Shown here: one piece after another, positions 34,700 through 44,300 of the stretch
How positions within the stretch are numbered: the first letter of the stretch is position 1
Layout of the letters: each line of letters opens with the position of its first letter
Origin: Progne subis subis
Lineage: Eukaryota > Chordata > Aves > Passeriformes > Hirundinidae
Reading direction: 5' to 3'
Length of the DNA stretch: 64,000 nt
Assembly (NCBI GenBank): GCA_022316685.1
Contig: JAKJHU010001659.1
Coordinates: 1 to 64,000 of the forward strand
Notes under the pieces: generated by a model
Databases searched by the model: none
Seen by the model: the letters and a program-made list of their open reading frames with translations, nothing else
What the model was told of the DNA's origin: nothing
Position numbers and translations under genes: made by a program

Positions 34700-35720
34700 T
34701 TTGTCCAGACAGGAGGCGGGGGGGAGGGCCCACCGCGAAGCCCCTTTACCCCCCCTCAAACTTTGCGCAGCCACACCCCCCAGCCACCGTTGCTCCTTTC
34801 CCTCCCCGTGGAAAAACTGGGTGTGAGTGGGGAGCAGGGGGGGCGGGGAAAAGCGCTGGGGGAAGCGCCGGGGGAAGCGCCGGGAGAACAGCAGGTCCCA
34901 ACCGAGTCGGTAGCGGGGAGTGGGACTGCGGCGCATGTGCACGGGGGCAATCCTAACCTATCGCGGCGGGGCGCAGTCGGAGGGCGCGTCGGGCGGCGCA
35001 GGGTGGATCGCGGGGGAATCCTGTTCGCGGACAAGGGGGGTGAGACCGCGGGCGGCAGAGCTGGAACAGGGGGAAGCCCAAGAACCGGGTCGGCGAGTCT
35101 GCACACGCCGATAACGCAAGCTACGGGAAGCAGCACAGTTCAAAATATATCCGCGTCGCGAAGCGCCGGCAGGGGCTGAACCCGGAAATGCCGAGCCAAA
35201 CACTACAAACCCCAGAAGCCTCAGCGGCTGGTTCAGGTGCAGGCACAATGGGCGGGACAAAGCCCGAGGTGCCATTCTGCTCTGGGCAGGAAAAATTCTG
35301 ATGAGGGAGCGTGGGCGGGCCCTGGGCTTGAGAGGGGACGGGACATTCCGTCAGAGACCGCCAGGCTGGGACAGGCAGGGGCGGGGCGGGCGGAGACGGA
35401 GCAGGCAAGGATGGGGCGTGGCCGAGGCAGAAAGTATCTCGAGGGTGCCAGCCCCCGGCAGCAGAGGCCGCGGAGCCCGACTCCACCCATCATCAGTTTT
35501 GATTCTGAGCTGCCTGCGCGCGGAGATTCAGAAACAGCTGCCGAGATTTTGCGTACGGGGGCGCGTCCAAAAATATCTCGGATTTTACAGGCATTCCCAG
35601 AACTTAAAAGATACTTGAGAACTCCGAGTCCACAGAGGCCAAATGTCAGTTTGCCGCCGTCGCCAAGGGGCGGGGCAAAGAGGCAGCGAACACGGAGACA
35701 ATCCATCACATCCACCGAGG
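34700..35720 (+). other. CpG-rich, GC-rich segment inside gag
   Basis: About 1 kb between matrix and capsid is far richer in G+C and CpG than the rest of the provirus, encoding Gly/Arg/Ala-rich text. It carries a small tandem of GGGGGAAGCGCC units (about 34857-34885). CpG has not decayed much, unlike what is expected for a long-methylated insertion. It could be the element's own Pro/Gly-rich gag spacer or captured host sequence. Confidence 0.6.
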
Positions 35721-36135
35721 CATCGGTTTGGGAGGACACACCCACGCTGCACCGCTTCTTTCCAATTTCATATAAAAAATCAACTTCTTCAGAACAGCAG
35801 TTCAAACAAAAGCCGAGAGAACCTTTGCTGAGGATGAGGGATGATGGTGCTGTGGAGGGGGATCAAGAGATGTCAATCACTGACGAAGACATCATCCGAA
35901 TTACTGCTTCAGAAGGCATTCCTGTCCGAAAAGTAACAACACTTGAGTTTACAAGCCAAGCTTCATCTTTTTTGCTATCTGAGGATTTTATGAAGCAGTT
36001 TTTCCGAAAGTTTACTGAAACAGCTTCAGCATTTCAGCACGACCCCACATCTTCTTTCTCTCAGATTTTTCTTCCAAGGAAAGATGCTGCAGAAAAATTG
36101 GAAGATGCCCAGCAAACACTGATTTCTATTCAGCA

Positions 36136-36215
36136 AGAAAAAGAGAAAGAAAAGGAAAAAGAGAAAGAAAAAGAAAAGGAAAAAGAAAAGGAGAAAGAAA
36201 AGGAAAAAGAAACAG
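36136..36215 (+). repeat. Lys-Glu dipeptide repeat in gag
   Basis: AAAGAGAAAGAAAAGGAA-type purine repeats encode about 13 Lys-Glu pairs in the gag frame (around residues 300-326 of the 35237-36394 frame). This gives a charged single alpha-helix-like rod before capsid. The opposite strand's Phe-rich frames are artefacts. Confidence 0.85.
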
Positions 36216-37397
36216 AACCAGATGAAGCAGCAGCAAAACCACAAACAAAGCAGACAATTTCAGAGGCAGACAAGGCACACGTTTCTGCCACATCAGACTT
36301 TCTCACAACAGATTGGACAGACATAAGGAAATACACATTGAAAAGAGACTCTTTCAATGGGTTCAAAGGGCATGGCTATGCCAGTGACTTATGATGCACA
36401 GGGTGCAAACCCAAGATGGGAGAGATTGGATCGTGAAGTTGTCAGGGATCTGACGAAAGCCGTTCGTCATAATGGATTGGGGTCTCCATACTTCACACAA
36501 CTTTTAAAAGGGACATTTAATATTTATGATTTAACACGATATGACCTCTGATCTCTTGCTTCAGTGATCCTGAGTGACTCACAATTCATCATCTGGGAAG
36601 CAGAATGGAGAAAAATTCTTAATGAACTCAGAGTTAAGTACCAGGGAGGAGCAAATGCAGGTTTCACTGTGGCACAATTGGCTAATGATCCTCCACTTGA
36701 CAGTCCAGCACATCAAGCCAGGCTTTTTCCTCGAGAAGTGTTAACAAACATCAAGAAGGCAGCCAGAAAGGCCATGGTGCAAATTCCACCAGCAGGAGTT
36801 ACAGAAAGTATTTTCACAGACATAAAGCAAGTTCCTTCAGAATCCTTCACTTCATTCATCGATCGTCTCACACAAGCAGTGGACAGGCAAGTCACTGATG
36901 AGGGAGTGAAGTCACATTTGATTCGGTGTCTTGCATTTGCAAATGCCAGTTCAGAATGCAAACGTGTCATCAGTGCAATGCCAGGTCAACCTACCATGGC
37001 AGAAATTCTAGAAGCATGCAGCAAAGTCGGGACACCACAGCACGTTGCCACGATTTTGGGGGATCAGGTGGAAAAGGCTGTCAAAGAAGCATTTGCAAAT
37101 TTTCAACAAAGGCAGTGCTACCAGGGTGGCAAACAAGGGCACTTCAAGGACTGTCCAGAACTTGCAGAGATCGCAAGCTCACTGGAGGTTTGTCCAAGGT
37201 GTGGTGCTCATGCTTGCAGTGCATGAGAACATTGTTGTAACATCAGAAAATCAGTTGGACCAAAGTGGCTGGCGGCGAGGCACGTGAAACCGTACCGAGT
37301 CCAAACGCAAGCAGAAGCAGACCCCAAGACCAGAGGAAGAGAAGTGGGCACACAGACGTGAGCTGGTGTCAGGACAGCAGACATCCCTTCATTCTAC

Positions 37398-38680
37398 GTG
37401 CAAAAGAGATTCTGGGACTTGAGTTTTCTTTGGGGCTTGGGTGGTGTTGCTTTTTTAGGGATTACCATGAGAAAAAGGCCATTGAAAATGAAAGAACTAT
37501 CCTTGTGCCTCATTCTCTCCTTGGTTGCCTTGAGCAATGCGGCAGTTTTGCCCGTGGCTCAACCAAAAGAGAATGTTTGGGAAACTCTAGCCAATGCATC
37601 AGGTTTGGATACCATCTGCCTGACACACTCAAGGCCAGAGAAACCTTTCTCTACATGTTTAGTGGGGTTGCCAGTGAGCAAATGGCTGATTGCAGAAAAC
37701 ATCCCTCCAGAGATTTCAAAGTCCATGTTAAATCCAGTGAAGCAATAAGATGTTTAAATGAAGTTCCTTCCTGTGGCTCCTTTTGAACCACAGGAACTAG
37801 AAATTCTTAGATCAGTCCAAATGCAATTTTGTGTGAAATTCAGCCTTTCTAGAGTAGCACAAAATAAAACTACAGACATCACTCCAAACCTCAATTTTTA
37901 CAAAAATTCTTCATCTTAGTGTAATTACACTAAGATGCTTGAAAAGACATCCAATCATGTTTCAGTTCAGTTACCGAAAAGAAACTTTTTCATTTGTGAG
38001 GACAAAATTTAGCCCACAATCCCTGCAAATGCCACAAGTAGTCCATGCAGCATTAGAATGCTTTCATTGCTAACACCCAACATAACACTAATAAGAAAAC
38101 GAAAATATAAAAGAAAAAGATCTGTCCAAATGTATGATCCAAATTGTGATGATGATGTTCACACATAGAGCAAAGCTCAAAGAATTGCAGTTGCAATTTT
38201 TTCACCACAAGCAGCATCAGAAGTAGCCTTGACACAATTGAATCGAGTAGGTTGTTAGCTGAGCAAACACGCCCGAGCCATCTCTCTTGCACTGAGTAAC
38301 ATGTTGTTAGACATTGACAGTGTAAGATGAGCAACTCTCCAAAACAAAGCAGCGATTAATTATCTTTAGCTGACCCACAAGCATAATTGTAAAGAATTTA
38401 AGGGAATGTGCTGCATGAATCTGTCAAATCATTCCAAATCCATTCATGAGAACATCAAGCAATTGCAAAAGAGTGTGAACAAACTTGAAGAAGTAACTGA
38501 GTCATAAATAAATAGTATGTTCAATTTGTTTGACTTTTCACCATTGTGAAAAGAAATTTTAAAAATAGTTATATATATTTTAGTAAGGCTTGTAATCCTT
38601 CTCATAATTTTGCTGTGTTTATTTCTATGTATACGACAAGCCATAAACAAAGTTACCAAAGAAGTGTTCTTAGTTCAAAC
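37398..38680 (+). pseudogene. Broken env with alpharetrovirus-like transmembrane part
   Basis: An open frame at 37398-37748 begins with a hydrophobic signal-like segment (LSLCLILSLVALSNA) and continues with env surface-subunit text (WETLANASGLDTICL, KPFSTCLVGLPV) before a stop. Beyond it frames are broken by many stops. At about 38101-38120 a basic stretch (RKYKRKR) could be the subunit cleavage site. About 38340-38440 shows the CX6CC-type cysteine cluster (C-KEFKGM-CC) and neighbouring text of avian alpharetroviral transmembrane subunits, and about 38590-38640 a hydrophobic anchor (LVILLIILLCLFLCI) with a short tail. From about 37795 on the sequence is nearly free of GG, so many stops probably come from G-to-A changes. 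It is non-functional. Confidence 0.78.
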
Positions 38681-38692
38681 AAGAGGGGGAGA
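38681..38692 (+). promoter_or_regulatory. Polypurine tract
   Basis: AAGAGGGGGAGA directly before the 3' LTR is the plus-strand primer site. It keeps five consecutive G although the 880 bases before it have almost no GG. Confidence 0.88.
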
Positions 38693-39339
38693 TGTTGAAG
38701 TCCAAAGCATTCCTTTAGCTGCCCTAGAGGGTCAGAGACGTGGACAGGAGGGTCTGGATCCCCAGCCCAGAGCTCAAAAAGACACTAGCTTTGATCTCAG
38801 TCCATGGGAGAGGCTTCCTGCACTGCGAGAGAGTTTGCAGGCCACAAGAGTGTGAAATACAGTAGTTTATCTTATCACAAAGTGGGAAAAAAAAGTAAAG
38901 TTAGATTTATAGCATTGAAGTGAATGGGAGCAAAATAGAGGATCTGGGGCGTTGTCTCCTGCTTCTTCTTTCTTCTTCTCTCACTCCATTTCAGCAGTGA
39001 TGTTAGCACAAAGTAGTTTAATGGGGATTGGGTCAAAGTAGAGATGACCTGTTTAATATTAGTAATAAGCATTGGCAAGAAATGATAAATAATGAATACG
39101 TAGCAATTGGTATAAAAGATAAAGACAGCCCTAGGCAGAGAGGAGTCGTCAGATGTCCAGGCAGCTGCAAACATCTTGTTGGACCCTGAGAAAACTGTAA
39201 GATAAAAAAAATAAACGAAGCATGCAACCTTAAAAAATCAGAACTTAAAGGCTCCGTCTCTTTCATCCGTTTAGCACAGAGCTTTGCAGAGGGCAAAAAG
39301 ACTCTAAAACCACCTGCATGTCAGAGAAAGCCCACGACA
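38693..39339 (+). repeat. 3' LTR of the gag-env provirus, G-to-A marked
   Basis: TGTTGAAG...CCACGACA, 647 bp. TATAAAAG is at 39111-39118, with AATAAA about 90 bases on (near 39210). Relative to the 5' LTR about 29 of the 45-50 differences are G to A, mostly at the first G of GG. Confidence 0.92.
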
Positions 39340-39345
39340 ATATAT

Positions 39346-40400
39346 ATAAACAGTCATCTCTGTATCTCTTAAAAAATCTGCCATTTGGCATTGGCCACAG
39401 TCCTCTACTTCTAATTGCCTCAGTGAATTGTGTAACGTATATAAGAAAGGTTTGCTGAAACTGGCTGTATGGTTTCCTAGAATTATGTGTATTGAATTCA
39501 TTGTAAACTTACAGTTTTTTTGGGTTTTTTGTGAAACTTGTCTACAGTATGCAGTGGTATAGCTAATGATTTCCTGCTGGGACTGGATGACCCAGCTACT
39601 TTGAAACTTCTTTTCCAGTTCTAAATGCTACTTAATGAGATCTTGTCTTCAGCTGAAATACGTTTAAAAGAAAACTGGACTATATGTGTCTTTAAACCTG
39701 TGCATATACTTTTTGTGTAAATGTGGGAACCCTGTGTTCTGAACTGGAGAGAGGTATGCCTTCATTAAGTGCGACAGTGCTAGTTTGTTCAGTTGTATAA
39801 AAATACTGGTGATAACAATCCCCATCAAAATAAGTTAGTCTCTTAAAATTACCATATAGCCTGGATATAACTGCAGTAACTTTTCCTCTTTCTCAAAGTT
39901 TTCATGTCAAAGGGGTATTTTGGCTGCTAAGCTGCTAGACAAACTGAAAACTGCTGAGCTATGTGGATATGTCACAGGTATTGGCTGACGTGCATCTGTG
40001 TTGCTGCTTTTGCTTTCAGATGTTACCATGAGTATCAATTGGAGCACAAGGAGCTATGGTAGTAGGAGTGTTTGGGAGAGCTGGGTCTTGTTTACTTGAG
40101 AAAGGTAAGAGTGTAATGGGGTTGTGGGAATTCCTGATGGAACAGAGTAAGAATGGGTGATAACTCGCCAGGCAAGATCACCCAGCAGTGACATACTTTA
40201 CCTTACTAAGTCAAAGAGGATATCACAAGCTGAGAACTAGTGACTGCAGAGAAGGAAATACTAAATCCACTCTTGCCTCCGTAGCATGTTACTGAATTAG
40301 GAGACACTAAGCAAATTCCAGAGTAGTTATTTGTGCAGAACATATAAAATGAGACAATATTGAAACTAAAGTAAAATTCAGTGGAGAAAGGCAGTTATGT
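39346..40400. other. Unassigned AT-rich stretch
   Basis: Begins with a TATATATA run at the provirus edge. No gene or recognisable repeat was found. Confidence 0.5.
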
Positions 40401-41303
40401 TGTGATGAGATGACTTTGGCTGAACACAAGGTGCCCACTGAAGCCACTCTGATCACTCACCTTCCTCATCTGGATGGTGAAGACAACGTATGACAGAAGG
40501 TTTATCAAGTACGGTCACAGGCAAACCAGATTTGGTTTGGAGAAATTAATTTAATTAATTGCCAATGAAAAGTCAGAGAAGGATAATAAAAAATAAAACA
40601 AACTTTAAAACATCTTTCCTCCACCCTTCTTTCTTCCCATGTTCAACTTCAGCTCCAGACTACTCTTCCTCTTCCATCTGAGTGGCTCAGGAAAATGGGG
40701 GATGGGGCTGTGGTCAGTTTATCTCACTTGTCTCTGCTGTGCCTTCCTCCTCGTGTTCTTTTCTGGCTGCAGCATGAGGTCCCTCCCAACTTTTCCAGCA
40801 CGAATCCTTCCCAAGGGCTGCAGTTCTTCATGAACTGCCCTAGTATGTCTTCAGCACGGCTACAGCCTCCTTCAGGCACCTGGTCAGATGTGGAGGTCTT
40901 CGTGGGCTGCACATGATCTCTGCTGCACCATGGACCTCAGTGGGCTGCAGGGGGGATAGCCTGCCTCATCACAGTCTTTAGCACAGGCTGCAGAAGAATT
41001 TCTTCTCCAGTGCCTAAAGCACCTCCTCTCCCACCTTTTTCACTGACCTCGAGGTCTGCTTCGCTGCTGTTGTGCAGCAGTTTTTCCCCTTCTTAAATAT
41101 GTTCTCTTAGAGATGCTGTCCACTGCGCTGTGACATGATGTGTCACATGCTGTGACAGATCCACTGTCACCAATGGGCTTGGCCTTGGCCAGTGGTGGTT
41201 CTATTTTGGAGCTGGCTGCACTGGCTCTTGTACAGAAGGGAAGCTTCTAACATCATCTGACAGAGATTATCCCTGTAGCCAGCCACCAAAACCTTGCCAC
41301 ACA
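40401..41303 (-). mobile_element. Old avian LTR-type repeat
   Basis: About 900 bases with a pattern I know from a common avian ERV LTR family: TGAGATGACTTTGGCTGAAC at the left, repeated CCTTCC-CACGGGCTGCAG-like units around 40790-41000, CTTAAATATGTT near 41093, a GGGCTTGGCCTTGGCCAGTG near 41175, and ACCTTGCCACACA at the right end. On the minus strand it would start TGTGTGGCAAGG. No clear target duplication was seen, and the left end is approximate. It is heavily mutated, so old. Short open frames here are not genes. Confidence 0.55.
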
Positions 41304-44300
41304 AGATGGTCTGAAAAAATCTCTAGTCCATATAAGTAACGAGTACAGACAAACATTGCCTGTATGTATGTGTTATCTGACCTTTGGCTACACAAAGATT
41401 TTAATGTCATGATTTTGTCACAGCTCCAAGTTACTGGAAGAAGGAAACACAACTTCTTTCCACAGAGTGTCCTGAAGCAGGAGGAGTTGTATGACAAACT
41501 GGGTGAAAAAGCTAATGCAGGGAAGTAGAGTGAATTCAGCATGCTGTATTTTTTGGTTTGTGATTGTTTATGTCTTAAACAGTTTGCCTAGAAAAGTTCT
41601 ACAGCTGAAAAGGGTAATGTAGTTAACCCTAAAGGCAGGTTTTTCTGGATTTTAAATCCTGTAGCTCGCATTTAAAATTGGAAATGGACTGCATTGCAGC
41701 CATTATATTGAAAAAAGAAGTATAAGTGTACAGAAGGATCTAGATAAACGCTGTGAATCCTACTAGATTACTCACTTGTCAGAAATAAAAATGCTGTTTG
41801 TACTTGTAAGTTTGCCATTGGGGAGAGGTCTGGAATTATTAAAAAAATAAAACAATGAAATTCCAATTGAAATACTAAACTACAACTTTTTTGATGTAGA
41901 TAGAGATTCGTGTATTATGTCTTTTGCTTAGCTTTTCGGGGATTTCAGAATTTCAACTTTATCTTGGAGGCTTTCAGAAAATTGTGAAATTGTGAGGGTT
42001 TTGTGGTTGTGGGTTTTTTTGGTTTTAGTGTGTTGGCTTCCCCCCCCACCCCCCCATATCTGAGAGAATGCAACTGCAGAACTAACAAAGATGCCGAAAT
42101 AATCCAGCTGCATAAATGGAATGGAAACAGTAGTGTTCAAACTAATCTGTGACTTTTAGTGAAATCTACTTAAGACTGACCTGCTGCTTTGCTATTTGAC
42201 TGAAATTTCTGCACTTTTTCTATTGCCTTTGTGAATTTGGTACCTAGATTTTTCAGTATGTTTTTGCAACAATCTTTTTAGGTGGATTATGTCTATCTAA
42301 TGCCCATCTTCTGGTAAAATGTCAGTGGCTGTGATGTTCAGAGTAAACTTCAGAAAGCAGTCACATCCATCACAAAGATAGAGGGAGCTTTGATAACATT
42401 TTCATGTAAGGACAGAGGTCAGCAAGGTTGTTGACAGGAACAGAGAGTAATAAACTTTACTCAGCAATGAAACCATGTTTCTGGAAGAGTGCATGGCTTT
42501 AAGAGTAGGGAGAAAAGGGAAATGACTTCTGTCCTCCTGCTTGTAAGGAAGTGCTCCTTTCTGAGTATAACTTGGTTTGCATGCTAAGGAAAATCTGGCA
42601 TTTGTAAGCATTAATTCATTTTGCTGTAGGAGACTTATCTTGTATTTTGTACTGTGGTGAAAATGTGGCCATTTCTAGCCTTTCTGAAGTGATCAAAGAC
42701 ATCTGTATTGTTTGAAGAAAGTTTTCTGATTTGTGTTTGAAGGGATCTGTTTCTCACTGGAATGAATGTGTGTGGAGCCTTTTCAGGACCTTGGGTAGAT
42801 TGCCCCTTTGTGAAGCTTTCTCTGTGATGATGCACAGTCTTTTTAAAGAGCGCCATCTGAAATCCATTGCTAGAAGTGTTTCAGTGTTCTTTTTATTGAG
42901 TGTGATGCTGTGGACCTTTGGGACAAAACGGAGGAGTAAGGTGAAATCTAGACATGCTGCAAGAGCTGCTTCGGTTTGTGGTAGTTTTTTGAGTATTAGG
43001 CTGGCATTGGTTTCTTAAAGGACATAAGGACAGCTTTGATTTTTTCCAGAGTTCATAAAATATTGGGTTTGTGCATATGTATTTTCTCTAATTCATGTCA
43101 TGAACCTCTGGATTAGGCATCTATCTTTTTATTTGCTGTGTAGAAACCATATAAGTAATATCCCAAAAACTGTGTTTCTATTGTAATAACCACCTGTAAT
43201 TCTTAAGCTGCAGCTGGGAATAGCAGAAGTAGCTGCATATTATCACCTGGCTTCTGACCATGTACTCCTAAAATGGATGAATGTACTGTTGCACTTCAAT
43301 GCTCGCAGTAGGTGTTAACTGAGGTAAACCACTTGTCCAGGTTCACTGGGTGTTCTTACAGATACATACCTACAGTATGTAGAAAATCTGGAAGTGTTTC
43401 CCTCATTGGAAGTGCTGCTCTAACATGGGATCAAGAAAAGAAAGCAGAGAGATTGCAACTGTTTTTTTTTCTGCCTGTGTGGTAAGTTCCAGGTGGTATT
43501 TGTTTCCTCCTTTTGTCAATCATTGTACGTATTGCAATCCATTTTGATAGTCTCCAGAGGGCTACTAGGATATTTGCAGTAAACACAAATAAGTGCTTTG
43601 TAAAAGTAAGTAAATAGAGATGGCATTGATTTTTTTTTTTTTATATATTTTTTGGCTCTTTAAAAAATTTGCCATGTGGAAATAGTGATAAGAGATAGCA
43701 TCAGTGACGAAGGTACATATAGTTGGGAACTGGGGAGGCGAAAGAGAGAGTAAGCTTGTTTTTTTCAGGAAGAAAAGTATTTTTTCCATTGTATACAGTT
43801 CTACAGTAGTGTAAAGTGAATGAAAAAAATCACACTCATAATGGCCTCAATGTGCAGATATTTCTTTGAACTTTACCTTCACTTACATGATTCAGATTGT
43901 TCATGAATCAAAGAGAACAGCGTATGCACCCTATAACTGCAATATTGACTAATCCTTACAAATCAGGGGAGTGAAACTAGAGGCTTCTCACTTTGAGGTA
44001 CTGATCCTTCCTGTCGGACCCCAAATAATATTGTAAAGCATAAGCTTGCAGGCTGGTAAATGCTAACCTCAGCTGCTGAATGTAATTTTTACCTGACTCT
44101 GCTGTATGGTCTGCTCATGCAGCCCCAGTGCTTTCCTCCTGTACAGTACAAGTACAGGGTTGGTATGCACAAGCAAATATGATGTAAACCCTATACAAGA
44201 CATATAATGAATATTAGACAGCTTTGCTTTCATATCAAGTGAAAAGCAGAAAACCTGAATTGCCCTTATCACCCAGAAGCATGTTATCATTTCACAGAAA

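Larger units (their letters stand above)
34299..37226 (+). pseudogene. Broken betaretrovirus-like gag
   Basis: It starts at 34299 with MGG, a myristoylation-type matrix start, open for 175 codons to a TGA at 34824. It continues in another frame from about 34763 to a TGA at 35177-35179, then 35180-36394 in that same frame. It returns to the first frame near 36357 and runs on past a TGA at 36549-36551 to 37226. Capsid signs: PRWERLDREVVRDL near 36408, and the major homology region QVPSESFTSFIDRL with C-terminal partner near 36830-36905. Nucleocapsid: one Cys-His box with its second Cys replaced by Gly and a shortened His-Cys spacing, and a second box reduced to CPRC. A Lys-Glu repeat lies at about 36136-36215. 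At least two frame changes and two in-frame stops make it non-functional as read. Confidence 0.85.
33324..39339 (+). mobile_element. Defective provirus: beta-like gag, no pol, alpha-like env
   Basis: A 6.0-kb plus-strand provirus: 5' LTR 33324-33967, tRNA-Asn primer site, leader, broken gag 34299-37226, env remnant from about 37398, polypurine tract 38681-38692, 3' LTR 38693-39339. The flanks carry ATATAT on both sides (33318-33323 and 39340-39345), a plausible 6-bp target duplication, though the right copy lies in a TA run. Between gag and env there are only about 170 bases, so protease, RT, RNase H and integrase are missing. The LTRs differ at about 45-50 positions (roughly 7 percent), mostly G in the 5' LTR against A in the 3' LTR. 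It must have depended on another element's enzymes. It lies in sense orientation to the candidate gene at 20 kb. Confidence 0.9.

Noticed and set aside
36026..36366. Phe-rich and Ser-Phe-repeat minus-strand frames.
   Set aside because: They are the shadow of the Lys-Glu repeat in gag on the opposite strand.
41120..41165. TGTGACATGATGTGTCACA palindrome as a binding site.
   Set aside because: It lies inside the old LTR-like repeat, is short and imperfect, and matches no site I can name with confidence.
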